Shown here: positions 41,074 through 49,907 of the stretch, piece after piece | Layout of the letters: each line of letters opens with the position of its first letter | Position numbering within the stretch: position 1 is the stretch's first letter | NCBI GenBank assembly: GCA_050732635.1 | Contig: JBOHRE010000003.1 | Coordinates: 11,246 to 75,245, forward strand | DNA: 64,000 nucleotides | Direction: 5' to 3' | Origin: JBOHRE01 sp050732635 | GTDB lineage: Bacteria; Gemmatimonadota; Gemmatimonadetes; Longimicrobiales; RSA9 | Notes under the pieces: model-generated | Database searches by the model: none | What the model saw: only the letters and a program-made list of their open reading frames with translations | What the model was told of the DNA's origin: nothing | Translations under genes and position numbers: made by a program

Positions 41074-42081
41074 CTAGCGGATGGCGACCAGAAGCGTGAC
41101 GACCAGCCAGATCAAGAACCCCGATACCACACTCAGCCATGCGAATGCATCCAGCGACAGCCCGCGCGGCCAGCTCCGGCGCGGCCGTACCGCCTCTGAC
41201 GACGCCAGGATCGGCCGCGCACGGCCTGCTCTCGATGCGGGCGGCAGCGCAGCGCTCGGCTGCGCCGCCATGTCGCGCGCGGGCGCGCTGGGCGCGCTCG
41301 CCGCCGCGACGGCATCCGGCGCAGGCCCTCGAAGCGATGCTGCAGCGGGGGCCTTTCCCTCGAACAGCAGACCGAACTCGAGGATGGCCACCGTCACATT
41401 GTCCGGAGTCCCGCGCGCCACAGCCAGCTCCGCCAGCACGCGAGCCGCCTCCAACGGCGCCGACGTCTGCAGTGCTGCGGCACGGATCTCCTCGTCCTGC
41501 AAGGTACCGTGCAGCCCGTCGCTGCACAGGAGCACTGCGCCCGCCGCATTGACTTCGTAGGGCCCAAACAGGTCGACGTCGACCTCGAGCTTCGGCCCCA
41601 CCGCCCGCAGCAGAACATGCTTGAAGGGCGAACGCTCGGCCTCCTGCGGCGATAGCGCACCATTGCGAACGGCCTCAGTCACGAACGAATGGTCGACTGT
41701 AAGCCGCGTGATGCCCGACCCGTCGAGCCAGTACGCGCGACTGTCGCCGACGTTGGCCACCTCGAAGCGGCCACCGTCGCGTAGCACGGCGACCAGCGTC
41801 GTGCCCATCCCCTCACAGCCATCGCGATCGGATTCGAAGCACACGGCTTCGTTCGCCAGCCTCACCGCGTCGCCCAGGGCCGCGCCGCACATCAGCTCAC
41901 GCTCCAGCGTCGCGATCGCCGTACGACTCGCGATCTCACCGCCGCCATGGCCGCCCATGCCGTCGGCCAGACAGGCGAGCTTGCGCCGGTCGTCCAGTGC
42001 CAGGATCGCCGCCCAGTCCTCGTTCGAGCGACGTGGGCCCTGCAGGCTGAATGCGCCCGAACGATCCCCGTATACGCTCAC
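41074..42081 (-). CDS. PP2C-type Ser/Thr protein phosphatase with C-terminal membrane anchor
   Basis: This protein has 335 residues starting at GTG 42081 (GTGA overlap with the FHA stop). PPM/PP2C motifs: GPRRSNEDWAAI, LACLADGMGGHGGGEIAS (metal Asp-Gly), GMGTTLVAVL, EVANVGDSRAYWL, LTVDHSFV, LLCSDGLHG and GTPDNVTVAIL. The last ~25 residues are a membrane helix (WLSVVSGFLIWLVVTLLVAI), so the phosphatase is tethered at the inner membrane. It probably reverses the neighbouring kinase. A longer frame to 42222 overlaps the FHA gene and is less likely. Confidence 0.9.
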   Translation of the reverse strand: MSVYGDRSGAFSLQGPRRSNEDWAAILALDDRRKLACLADGMGGHGGGEIASRTAIATLERELMCGAALGDAVRLANEAVCFESDRDGCEGMGTTLVAVLRDGGRFEVANVGDSRAYWLDGSGITRLTVDHSFVTEAVRNGALSPQEAERSPFKHVLLRAVGPKLEVDVDLFGPYEVNAAGAVLLCSDGLHGTLQDEEIRAAALQTSAPLEAARVLAELAVARGTPDNVTVAILEFGLLFEGKAPAAASLRGPAPDAVAAASAPSAPARDMAAQPSAALPPASRAGRARPILASSEAVRPRRSWPRGLSLDAFAWLSVVSGFLIWLVVTLLVAIR

Positions 42082-42509
42082 CTGCCGCACCGGAACCGCA
42101 GCGTTACGGCACCGAGACGCATCTCCGTTCCCTCGTTCAAGATTCGCCACTCCCCGGGCACTCGCAGCTCCGTCCCATCCACGATCACCGGGTTGGTCGC
42201 CGACAGATTTTCGATCCGCCACCCCTCTTCCGTGCCGAGCAGGCGCGCATGGACCCGGCTCACCGTCGGCGACGCCAACTGGATGTGCGGCCCTCCGCCG
42301 CCCGGCGCACGACCGATCGTCACGATCGGCCGCGCCTCACCCGCTGCTCGCACCAGTCCGAATCGCGCACCGCGGCCCGGGCCCCCCACGACCTCCAGGT
42401 AGCCGGGCAGCAGCTCCATCATCTGCGCGGCCGCATCCCGCTCATCATGGTTCGACGCCGCCGGCACGGGCGGCTCCACGCCGACCGGCCAGGGCGCTGG
42501 CTCTGCCAT
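42078..42509 (-). CDS. FHA-domain protein
   Basis: This protein has about 143 residues from ATG 42509. The forkhead-associated core is clear: IVTIGRAPGGGGPHIQL (GR), SPTVSRVHARLL (SxxH), NLSATNPVIVDG (N..N..V.V.G). It binds phosphothreonine peptides and probably reads the output of the kinase encoded two genes downstream. The frame is open upstream to 42695 with only weak starts, and that extension is Arg-rich, so the N-terminus is uncertain. FHA-PP2C-kinase forms a compact signalling operon. Confidence 0.82.
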   Translation of the reverse strand: MAEPAPWPVGVEPPVPAASNHDERDAAAQMMELLPGYLEVVGGPGRGARFGLVRAAGEARPIVTIGRAPGGGGPHIQLASPTVSRVHARLLGTEEGWRIENLSATNPVIVDGTELRVPGEWRILNEGTEMRLGAVTLRFRCGR

Positions 42510-42878
42510 GCGCGAGCCGCGCTGCTCAGAACGTTGAATCGGAAACACGAGTGGGGGATCCGCCGCCGCGCTCCGTTTCGGGCGGCGTCCCCGCCTCAGC
42601 ACCGAGAGGAGTCGCCGGATCAACACTGCCCCGAACCGCGTCGAATCACCCAGCACGCGGCAGAATGCCGCGCTCCACCCGCACCACCGGCGCAATCCGC
42701 ATACCCCGGATCGTGCGCCGATGCATCATCTCTAAATCGTTGTGTCACCGGTAGTTACAATCTCGAGCGGCCAGCCGGCGGCGCCGCCTTTGGCGCCGTA
42801 TGTTGCGCGCGCGCCACAGGGCCCCGCCCCCGCGCCCGACCCTCCCCGCCCCCGCCCCCGCCCCCGTCGATGGTTCAT

Positions 42879-42981
42879 GGTTGGTGGTTGGTCGTGCCCG
42901 CCGGACGCCAAAGGTGACCGGGATGCCCCACGTGCCGCGAACGCCCATCAACCATCAACCATCAACGATCAACCACCAACC
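42879..42981. repeat. Imperfect inverted repeat in low-complexity DNA
   Basis: GGTTGGTGGTTGGTC (42879-42893) pairs with GATCAACCACCAACC (42967-42981), 14 of 15 bases, across 73 bases. The right arm lies in a longer run of ACCATCA/ACCACCA units. It may form a hairpin or be replication-slippage debris. Confidence 0.55.
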
Positions 42982-43041
42982 ACCAACCCCCAACGCCACC
43001 CAGCGCCTAGACGCGCACTCCACAGCACTGCTGTGGCGCGC

Positions 43042-43069
43042 TTGACACCCTCGCCCCCCAACCTACCTT
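43042..43069 (+). promoter_or_regulatory. Candidate promoter of truA, possibly leaderless
   Basis: TTGACA (43042-43047) and TACCTT (43064-43069) are separated by 16 bases. The -35 is consensus and the -10 is poor. A start site about seven bases further would fall at or next to GTG 43077, so the truA message may have no leader. Confidence 0.4.
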
Positions 43070-43076
43070 GCCGGCC

Positions 43077-43907
43077 GTGGAGCCCCCTCTCGAGCGGCGG
43101 GTCAGATTCACGTTACAATACGACGGCTCCGTGTTCCAGGGCTGGCAGACGCAGCCGGGCGCGCGGACGGTGCAGAGCGAGGTGGAAGGCGCGCTGTCGC
43201 GGTTGGTCGACCGGCCGGTGCGCGTGGTGGCGGCGGGGCGCACAGACCGCGGCGTGCACGCCACCGGCCAGGTGGTTTCAGTGGTGGTGCCGCCGAAATG
43301 GTCACCGGAGGCGCTGCGTCGCGCGCTGAACGCACTGCTGCCAGCCGAGGTGCGCGTGACCGCTGCGAGCGAGGCGGCGCCGCCCTTTCACGCACGTTAC
43401 AGCGCGGTGGCGCGGGGCTACGTCTACCGTCTGGGCACTCACCCACTGGCCCATTCGCCCTTCAGGCGACGCTGGTGTTGGCCGCTGGCCGAAGCGCTGG
43501 AGCAGGATGCGCGGCGTGGCCTCGCCTTCGACGTCGCCTGGCTGCGTCAGGCCGCTGCTGCGCTGGCCGGCCGGCGCGCGTTCCGCGCCTTCGCCAAGGC
43601 GGGTCAGGAAGAGCGCGGCGACGTCTGCACCGTGCACCGCGCGGCCTGGCAGGAGTGGGCGTCGGGGTTGCAGCTCGTGATCGTCGCGGATCGCTTTCTC
43701 CATCACATGGTACGATACCTCGTGGGCACGATGGTCGACATCGCGCGGGGCCGGCGGCCCGGCGAGGACTGGGTCCGGCTGCTCGACGGTGATGCGGACG
43801 TGACGACATCGCCCCCGGCGCCGCCGGAGGGACTTTTTCTGGTGCGGGTGTACTACGACACCACGGAGCTCGAAGCGGAGGAGTCATTCGATGAAGATCT
43901 TCCTTGA
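43077..43907 (+). CDS. truA: tRNA pseudouridine(38-40) synthase
   Basis: This protein has 276 residues from GTG 43077. I prefer this to TTG 43068, which lies inside the -10 element. Motifs: RFTLQYDGSVFQGWQTQPGA, VVAAGRTDRGVHATGQVV (catalytic Asp), FHARYSAVARGYVYRL, DRFLHHMVRYLVGTMVDIARG. It isomerises uridines in the anticodon arm. The following talC gene starts 17 bases before its stop, so they are coupled. The C-terminal acidic tail (ELEAEESFDEDLP) is ordinary for the family. Confidence 0.94.
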   Translation: MEPPLERRVRFTLQYDGSVFQGWQTQPGARTVQSEVEGALSRLVDRPVRVVAAGRTDRGVHATGQVVSVVVPPKWSPEALRRALNALLPAEVRVTAASEAAPPFHARYSAVARGYVYRLGTHPLAHSPFRRRWCWPLAEALEQDARRGLAFDVAWLRQAAAALAGRRAFRAFAKAGQEERGDVCTVHRAAWQEWASGLQLVIVADRFLHHMVRYLVGTMVDIARGRRPGEDWVRLLDGDADVTTSPPAPPEGLFLVRVYYDTTELEAEESFDEDLP

Positions 43908-44589
43908 CAGCGCGGACCTGAGCGAGATCCGGCGTGGCGTCGAGGCCGGGCTGATCGACGGCATCACGACGAATCCGTCGCTGCTGTCGAAGGCGGCGGG
44001 CGGCGAGCATGAGCCGCGTGAGATCCTCGAAGAGATCTGTCGGACCGTACCAGGTCCGATCAGCGCCGAGGTCGTGGCCACGGACACGGAGACAATGCTG
44101 AGCGAGGGCCGCATGCTCGCGCGCATTGCCGACAACATCGTGGTCAAGGTGCCGCTGATCGAGGAGGGGCTGCGCGCCTGTCGCGCGTTCCGCGCCGAAG
44201 GCATCGCCGTCAACGTCACCCTGTGCTTCTCGCCGACGCAGGCGCTGCTGGCCGCGAAGGCGGGCGCCAGCTACATCTCGCCGTTCGTCGGCCGCATCGA
44301 CGACGTCAGCGGCAACGGCATGGAGCTGATCCAGCAGATCGTGCAGATCTACCGCAACTACGATTTCGAGACCGAGGTGTTGGTCGCATCCGTGCGGCAC
44401 CCGGGGCACATGGTCGAGGCCGCGCTGCTCGGCGCGGACGTCGCCACCGTGCCCTTCAAGGTGCTCATGCAGCTGCTCACGCATCCGCTGACGGACAAGG
44501 GGCTCGACGCCTTCCTCGCGGACTGGGCGAAGCTGCCTAAGGAGCGGCGCACGATCGCCGCGCCCGAAGAGCTGGTCGGCGCCCGCTGA
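43891..44589 (+). CDS. Transaldolase/fructose-6-phosphate aldolase family (TalC type)
   Basis: This protein has 232 residues, somewhat longer than the usual ~215. Motifs: KIFLDSADLSEIRRG, IDGITTNPSLLSKA, NIVVKVPLIEEGLRAC (Schiff-base Lys86), NVTLCFSPTQALLAAKAGAS, YISPFVGRIDD and VASVRHPGHM. It either transfers dihydroxyacetone units in the pentose-phosphate pathway or cleaves fructose-6-phosphate; the short TalC/FSA group contains both activities and the sequence alone does not decide. Confidence 0.92.
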   Translation: MKIFLDSADLSEIRRGVEAGLIDGITTNPSLLSKAAGGEHEPREILEEICRTVPGPISAEVVATDTETMLSEGRMLARIADNIVVKVPLIEEGLRACRAFRAEGIAVNVTLCFSPTQALLAAKAGASYISPFVGRIDDVSGNGMELIQQIVQIYRNYDFETEVLVASVRHPGHMVEAALLGADVATVPFKVLMQLLTHPLTDKGLDAFLADWAKLPKERRTIAAPEELVGAR

Positions 44590-44603
44590 CCGAATCGTAG
44601 AGC

Positions 44604-46109
44604 ATGGAACGTCGCAGGCTGCGGTTCTGGCTGGTGGTTCTCGCGGCGCTGCTGCCGCTGGCGGCCTTTGCAGCGCGCGGCGAGGAGGTGCTGCGTCGCG
44701 CGTTCGCCGACTCGCCTGCGGAGCGGACCGATGGCCCGCCACTCGCAGCGGCAGCCAACGCGCTGTCCACGCCGCTGAGCCAGCAGGTGGCGACGTCGCC
44801 CGACTCGCTCGACGCGTCGCGGCGCACCGCCATCGTCGCCGCCGCCGAGCGCGTGGCACCGGCCGTGGTCAGTGTCAACGTGATCCGCCGCACGACCGTG
44901 CAGCCGCGCAGCATCTGGGAGAGCTTCTTCATTCCGCCCGGCTATGAGCGCGAGGTGGCGGGCCTCGGCTCCGGCTTCATCGTCTCGGCCGATGGTCTCG
45001 TGGTCACGAACGAGCACGTGGTGCGTGGCGCGACGCAGCTCGTGGTCACGTTGCCGGACGGTCGCGACCTGGAGGCCGAGCTGGTCGGCACCGACGAGCT
45101 GAACGACCTGGCGCTGCTGCGCATGGTCGTGCCACGCGGCGGCCCGCCCCTGTCGGTCGCGCCGCTCGGCGACTCCCGGGCGCTGCTCATTGGCGAGTGG
45201 GCGATTGCCATCGGCAACCCGCTCGGTTACCTGATGTCGAACACCGAGCCGACGGTCACGGCGGGCGTGATCAGCGGCATCGGCCGCAACATCGTGTCCG
45301 GCGGACAGGCCGGTGAAGGCGGCCTGTATGTCGACATGATCCAGACCGACGCCTCGATCAACCCCGGCAACTCCGGTGGCCCGCTGGTCAATGCGCGGGG
45401 CGAAGTCATCGGCGTGAACTCGTCGATCTTCTCGCGCAGTGGCGGCAGTGAAGGGCTCGGCTTCGCGATCCCGATCAACCGCACGCGCCGGATCGTGGCC
45501 GACCTTCTCGAGGATGGCGCCGTGCGCCGCGCGTGGATCGGTGTCGAGGTCGAGCCGTCGAACCCGAACGCGTTCGGCCGCAGCGGTGAGATCGTGGTCG
45601 GCAGCGTGGCGCCTGGCTCGCCGGCAGAGCGAGCGCGGCTGCGCGTCGGCACGACGATCGTGCGCGCCGGCGAACGACGGATCCGCACGCCGCTAGACTG
45701 GGACGCCGCGCTTCTGGACGCGTCAGTCGGCGAGCCGCTCGAGGTCACGCTGCGCGAGGGCGACCGCGAGCGCGTGGTGCAGCTCGTACCGGCCGACCTG
45801 CCCTCGCTCAGTGCCGAGCGGATCCGCGCGTTCTCGGATTTCGAGCTGATCACGCTGACGCCAGCGGTCCGCGCCGAGCGGCAGCTGGCCAGTGAGCGAG
45901 GCGCGCTGATCGTGGGTCTCTCGGATCAGGCGAGGCGCTCGCTCGGCCTGCAGGACGGTGATCTCATCGTGCAGATCAACCGCACGCGCATCACCAGCGC
46001 CGAGCAGGCGGCCACGCTGCTGCGCCGTCTGGCCGGCGGTGGCGCCGTGCGCCTCATGTTCGAGCGGCGCGGCCAGCTCATCTCGACCTGGTTCTCGATC
46101 GCGGCGTGA
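44604..46109 (+). CDS. HtrA/DegP-type periplasmic serine protease with two PDZ domains
   Basis: This protein has 501 residues. A signal-anchor is at residues 7-24. The trypsin-like domain has the full triad: VTNEHVV (His138), ELNDLALLR (Asp168) and NPGNSGGPL (Ser257). PDZ1 spans ~300-385 (WIGVEVEP, GSPAERARLRVGTTIVRAGERRI), and a more divergent PDZ2 spans ~400-500 (QARRSLGLQDGDLIVQINRTRI). It degrades or refolds damaged envelope proteins. Its stop overlaps the GTG of purB, an accidental-looking pairing. Confidence 0.93.
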   Translation: MERRRLRFWLVVLAALLPLAAFAARGEEVLRRAFADSPAERTDGPPLAAAANALSTPLSQQVATSPDSLDASRRTAIVAAAERVAPAVVSVNVIRRTTVQPRSIWESFFIPPGYEREVAGLGSGFIVSADGLVVTNEHVVRGATQLVVTLPDGRDLEAELVGTDELNDLALLRMVVPRGGPPLSVAPLGDSRALLIGEWAIAIGNPLGYLMSNTEPTVTAGVISGIGRNIVSGGQAGEGGLYVDMIQTDASINPGNSGGPLVNARGEVIGVNSSIFSRSGGSEGLGFAIPINRTRRIVADLLEDGAVRRAWIGVEVEPSNPNAFGRSGEIVVGSVAPGSPAERARLRVGTTIVRAGERRIRTPLDWDAALLDASVGEPLEVTLREGDRERVVQLVPADLPSLSAERIRAFSDFELITLTPAVRAERQLASERGALIVGLSDQARRSLGLQDGDLIVQINRTRITSAEQAATLLRRLAGGGAVRLMFERRGQLISTWFSIAA

Positions 46110-47575
46110 GCGACGCGGCGCAGGGTATCGGGGCCGCCGCGGGCGCACCCACCCGCTACCAGAATCCGCTCGTCGAACGCTACGCCTCGGCCGAGATGAG
46201 CCGCATCTTCTCGCCGGCCTTCCGCTTTGGCACCTGGCGCCGACTCTGGCTGGCGCTCGCCGAGGCGCAGCACGAGCTGGGGCTCCCCATCAGCGACGCG
46301 GCGCTGCGCGCCCTGGCCGCCCACCTCGATGACATCGACCTGGACCGCGCCGCGCAGCTCGAGCGGCGCTTCCGCCACGACGTCATGGCGCACGTGCACC
46401 TCTACGGCGACGTCGCTCCCGAGGCACGCGGCGTGATCCACCTCGGCGCGACCAGCACGTACGTCACCGACAACAGCGAGCTGATCCAGCAGCGCGAGGC
46501 ATTGCGGCTGGTGCGGCGCCGACTGCTCGCCTGCATCGCGAAGCTTGCGACCTTCGCCCGTCGCTGGCGCGACCTGCCCACCCTCGGCTTCACGCACTTC
46601 CAGCCCGCGCAGCCGACCACCGTCGGCAAGCGGGCCACGCTCTGGCTGCAGGACCTGCTGCTCGATGTCGAGGAGATCGACCACCGTCTCGCGACGTTCC
46701 GCTTCCGCGGCGTGCGCGGCACGACTGGAACCGAGGCCTCGTTCCTCGAGCTGTTCGACGGCGATCACGCGCGGGTCGAGCAGCTCGGCGCGCTGGTGGC
46801 CGAGAAGATGGGATTCGAGCGCCTGTTCGGTGTCACTGGCCAGACCTACCCGCGCAAGGCGGACTACGCGCTGGTCGCGGCGTTGGGCGGCGTCGCCGCG
46901 TCGGCATCCAAGTTCGCCAATGACATCCGCCTGCTCGCGCACCTGCGCGAGGTCGAGGAGCCGCTCGAGGCCGAGCAGATCGGCTCATCGGCCATGGCCT
47001 ACAAGCGCAACCCCATGCGTTCGGAGCGCATCAACGCGCTCGCGCGCCACGTCCTCGTGCTCACCATGGACCCGGCGATGACCGCGGCCGCGCAATGGCT
47101 CGAACGCACGCTCGACGACTCGGCCAACCGCCGCATCGCCATTCCCGAAGCCTTCCTCGCCACCGATGCCGTGCTGGTGCTGCTGCAGAACGTCGCCGCC
47201 GGTCTGGTCGTGCGGCCCGGTATCATCCGCCGTCGCCTGGACGACGAGCTGCCTTTCCTGGCGACGGAGGCGATCCTGATGCGCGCCGTGCGCGCGGGTG
47301 GCGACCGCCAGGCGCTGCACGAGCGGATCCGCCGCCACGCGTTGGCCGCCGCCGAGCAGCAGAAGGAGCACGGTGCGGCGAACGACCTGATCGACCGGAT
47401 CGCGCGCGACGCCGAGATTGCGCTGTCACGCGACGAGATCGAGGCGGCGCTCGACCCGGCACGCCACACGGGCCGCGCCGCCGCACAGGTCGACGCGTAC
47501 CTGGCGCGTTACGTGGACCCGCTGCTGGAGCGAGCCGCAGCCGGCTCGCAGGCGGGAGCTGAAGTACGGGTGTGA
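46106..47575 (+). CDS. purB: Adenylosuccinate lyase
   Basis: This protein has 489 residues from GTG 46106 (GTGA with htrA). Motifs: RRFRHDVMAHVHLYGDVAPE, IHLGATSTYVTDN, TLGFTHFQPAQPTTVGKR and the fumarase-superfamily signature GSSAMAYKRNPMRSE. It acts twice in purine synthesis (SAICAR and adenylosuccinate). The form with HxHxY and AMAYKRNP resembles the eukaryote-like ~480-residue lyases. purC follows with GTGA overlap. Confidence 0.95.
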   Translation: MSDAAQGIGAAAGAPTRYQNPLVERYASAEMSRIFSPAFRFGTWRRLWLALAEAQHELGLPISDAALRALAAHLDDIDLDRAAQLERRFRHDVMAHVHLYGDVAPEARGVIHLGATSTYVTDNSELIQQREALRLVRRRLLACIAKLATFARRWRDLPTLGFTHFQPAQPTTVGKRATLWLQDLLLDVEEIDHRLATFRFRGVRGTTGTEASFLELFDGDHARVEQLGALVAEKMGFERLFGVTGQTYPRKADYALVAALGGVAASASKFANDIRLLAHLREVEEPLEAEQIGSSAMAYKRNPMRSERINALARHVLVLTMDPAMTAAAQWLERTLDDSANRRIAIPEAFLATDAVLVLLQNVAAGLVVRPGIIRRRLDDELPFLATEAILMRAVRAGGDRQALHERIRRHALAAAEQQKEHGAANDLIDRIARDAEIALSRDEIEAALDPARHTGRAAAQVDAYLARYVDPLLERAAAGSQAGAEVRV

Positions 47576-48549
47576 GGGGCGGGAGCAGGCGCGGGGGCGG
47601 GGGCGGGGCCGGGCCGGGCCAAACCGTCTCGCAGAGTGAGCTGCCGCTGACGCTGATCGCGCGCGGCAAGGTGCGCGACATCTACGATGCCGGCGTCGGC
47701 GCGGGCGGCGAACCCCGGCTGCTGATCGTCGCCTCCGACCGGATCAGCGCGTTCGATGTGGTGCTGCCACAGCCGATCCCCTGGAAGGGCGCAGTCCTGA
47801 CTCAGATCACGGCGTGGTGGCTCGAGCGGCTGCCCGGCGCGGCGCCGCACCACCTGCTCAGCGTCGACACGGACGAGATCGCCGACATGCTGCCGGAGCT
47901 TCGCGGCCGCGAGGCAGAGTGGGCCGGGCGCGCCATGCTCGTGCGTCGCGCCCGCACGATCCCGGTCGAGTGCGTGGTGCGCGGTTACCTGTCGGGGTCG
48001 GCCTGGAAGGAGTACCGCGAGCGTGGCACGCTCGCGCACGAGCCGCTGCCGGCAGGCCTGATCGAGGCGCAGCGGCTCGATCCGCCGATCTACTCCCCGG
48101 CGACCAAGGCCGAGCACGGCCACGACCAGAACATCACCTTCGCGGCTGTCCGCGACCGGCTCGGCGCCGCGCTCGCTGATCTCCTGCGCAGCCGTTCACT
48201 CGCCATCTACGACGCCGGCCGCGAGATCGCCGCGCACGCCGGCATCATCATCGCCGACACCAAGTTCGAGTTCGGCGTGCTGCCGAATGGCGAAGTGCTG
48301 TTGATCGATGAGGTGCTGACGCCCGATTCCTCGCGGTTCTGGCCCGAGGCCGACTACACGCCCGGGCGCGCGCAGCCGTCGCTCGACAAGCAGCCGGTGC
48401 GCGACTACCTGGACGCGCTGGCCGCACGAGGCGAGTGGGACGGCCAGCCTCCCGGACCGGAGCTGCCGCAGGACGTCATCGAGGCGACGTCGCAACGCTA
48501 CCTCGAGCTGTTCCGCCGGCTCACCGGCCGCGCTCCCGTCGGCGGCTGA
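47572..48549 (+). CDS. purC: Phosphoribosylaminoimidazole-succinocarboxamide synthase
   Basis: This protein has 325 residues from GTG 47572. SAICAR synthetase motifs: LIARGKVRDIYDAG, VASDRISAFDVVLPQPIPWKG, PVECVVRGYLSGSAWKEY, SPATKAEHGHDQNITF, IIADTKFEFGVLPNGEVLLIDEVLTPDSSRFW. It is of the long, yeast ADE1-like type (~300 residues) rather than the ~240-residue form. The first ~16 residues are almost all Gly/Arg/Ser, encoded by a dense G-run tract (47593-47618). Confidence 0.95.
   Translation: MRGGSRRGGGGGAGPGQTVSQSELPLTLIARGKVRDIYDAGVGAGGEPRLLIVASDRISAFDVVLPQPIPWKGAVLTQITAWWLERLPGAAPHHLLSVDTDEIADMLPELRGREAEWAGRAMLVRRARTIPVECVVRGYLSGSAWKEYRERGTLAHEPLPAGLIEAQRLDPPIYSPATKAEHGHDQNITFAAVRDRLGAALADLLRSRSLAIYDAGREIAAHAGIIIADTKFEFGVLPNGEVLLIDEVLTPDSSRFWPEADYTPGRAQPSLDKQPVRDYLDALAARGEWDGQPPGPELPQDVIEATSQRYLELFRRLTGRAPVGG
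47593..47618 (+). other. G-quadruplex-forming motif at the purC 5' end
   Basis: Five consecutive G-runs (5, 5, 4, 3 and 3 guanines) separated by one or two cytosines lie about 20-45 bases after the purC start on the coding strand. Such a tract can fold as a quadruplex in mRNA or DNA. Any effect on purC expression is inference. Confidence 0.5.
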
Positions 48550-49073
48550 GCCGCGCTGAGCCCCCGGGTCGCTACTTTGTTTCCGCGACAGTGCTGCGAG
48601 CACGCGCATTCTTTGTTGCCGACGCAACACATCGTAGCCCCGGCCGGGGCGTTCCGGCGCACCATGTTCCGGGCGCATCTCGTTGTCGTTGCCCGAGTTG
48701 ATCGATTGCCACGGCATGACTCGCTGGCTGGCATGCGAGTCGCATTGACGGTCCCGCGCTTGGCGCCGCTCTCCCCGGGGCAGTCGCCAGACGGGAGCGG
48801 GACGAATGACGCGACGACCGACGAATTTACAGCAGCGCGTGCGCGAGCTGCTCCAGCAGCGCGCACCGAAGCCAGTGCCCCCCAGCAAATCGTTCCTCAT
48901 GGCGAGGCGTGGCGTCGATCGCGCCGTCGGTGGTGGGTCGACTCCCGCCGTCGGATCCAGTTCGGCGCCCCGTCCCGCCGCCACCATGCGTACATAGTTC
49001 AGACGCCACGGTCGCGCCGGTGCCCAGGCCGGCGCGGCTGGCGATTCGTCGGGCGGTCGCGTAACAATACCTG
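48550..49073. other. Intergenic region between purC and pssA
   Basis: This 524-base gap has one plausible short gene (48806-48997). A longer frame (48577-49074) overlaps the pssA start and has irregular codon use. There is no clear terminator. AT-richer patches (48578-48612) may hold a promoter, but no good -35/-10 pair was found. Confidence 0.4.
48806..48997 (+). CDS. Hypothetical basic protein, 63 residues
   Basis: ATG 48806 follows GGGAGCGGGACGA, a usable ribosome site. The product begins MTRRPTNLQQRVRELLQQRA, an amphipathic basic helix, and ends in a Gly/Ser/Pro/Ala-rich tail. It has no recognised family and no membrane segment. It is read in the same direction as purC and pssA and may be real, but the length allows chance. 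Confidence 0.3.
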   Translation: MTRRPTNLQQRVRELLQQRAPKPVPPSKSFLMARRGVDRAVGGGSTPAVGSSSAPRPAATMRT

Positions 49074-49907
49074 ATGCGGCGACCGCGACTGCCCCGCCCC
49101 GTACTGCCCGGCGTCATCATCCTCCCGAGCGCGCTGACGCTCGGCAATCTCTTCTTCGGCGTCTGGGCCATTGTCGCCGCGACCCGCGGCGAGTTCATGA
49201 ATGCGGCCTGGCTCATCGTGCTCGCCGGCATCGCCGACACGATCGACGGCCGCGTCGCGCGCATCACCCAGACCGGCACGCGCTTCGGCGAAGAGCTCGA
49301 CTCGCTGGTCGACGCGATTTCCTTCGGCATCGCGCCGGCGCTGATCATCTTCCACCTCTTCCTCAGCACCGAGAACTGGAGCTGGATCGCCGCCTTCGTG
49401 TACGTCGTCGGCGCCGTGATCCGGCTCGCCCGCTTCAACGTCGAGCAGGCCGGCCACGCCAAGACCGCCTTCCACGGGCTGCCCTCGCCGTCCGCAGGCA
49501 TGACGCTCGCCACCTTCTACCCCTTCAGCCAGACCGCCTTCTTCCAGCAGCACCTCGGCCACCTGAACTGGCCCGTGATCATGACCGCCTCCATGATCAT
49601 GCTCGCCTGGCTGATGATGAGTCACATCCTCTATCCTGTGCTGCCGAAGTTCGGCCTGCGCAACGCCAAGGGCATTGCCACCGGCATCTTCCTGCTCGGC
49701 TGCATCGCCGCATCGCTCACCATCCCGGCCCTCTTCTTCTTTCCGTTCTTTGCGACCTACATTGCCTACGGCATCGTCAAGGCCGTCGTGCTCGGCTTCT
49801 TCGAGCTGCTGCCCGAACGCGACCTGATGATCGATGAGGAAGAGACCGGCGACGAGGCCGGCGCCGAGCTGCGCGACGTCGACTATGATGAGCTGCGAGC
49901 GCGATGA
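49074..49907 (+). CDS. pssA: CDP-diacylglycerol-serine O-phosphatidyltransferase
   Basis: This protein has 277 residues and about eight membrane helices. The CDP-alcohol phosphotransferase signature is complete: DTIDGRVARITQTGTRFGEE followed by LDSLVDAISFG (D..DG..AR...G...D...D). LPGVIILPSALTLGNLFFG and IRLARFN, GLPSPSAG fit bacterial type-II PssA. It makes phosphatidylserine, the precursor of phosphatidylethanolamine. No psd decarboxylase is adjacent in the window. The C-terminus is acidic and cytosolic. purS begins in its stop (ATGA). Confidence 0.93.
   Translation: MRRPRLPRPVLPGVIILPSALTLGNLFFGVWAIVAATRGEFMNAAWLIVLAGIADTIDGRVARITQTGTRFGEELDSLVDAISFGIAPALIIFHLFLSTENWSWIAAFVYVVGAVIRLARFNVEQAGHAKTAFHGLPSPSAGMTLATFYPFSQTAFFQQHLGHLNWPVIMTASMIMLAWLMMSHILYPVLPKFGLRNAKGIATGIFLLGCIAASLTIPALFFFPFFATYIAYGIVKAVVLGFFELLPERDLMIDEEETGDEAGAELRDVDYDELRAR

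Larger units (their letters stand above)
42510..43076. other. Intergenic region with low-complexity and inverted repeats
   Basis: About 560 bases lie between the FHA gene and truA. They hold C-rich blocks (CCCCG repeats at 42844-42866), CAACCA-type repeats (42945-42993), an inverted repeat (42879-42893 with 42967-42981) and, at the right end, a promoter-like sequence. Part may encode a longer FHA N-terminus. No separate gene is supported. Confidence 0.5.

Noticed and set aside
48577..49074. 165-residue frame between purC and pssA
   Set aside because: Arg/His/Pro-rich, irregular codon use, no ribosome site and no motif; the shorter frame at 48806 is a better candidate.
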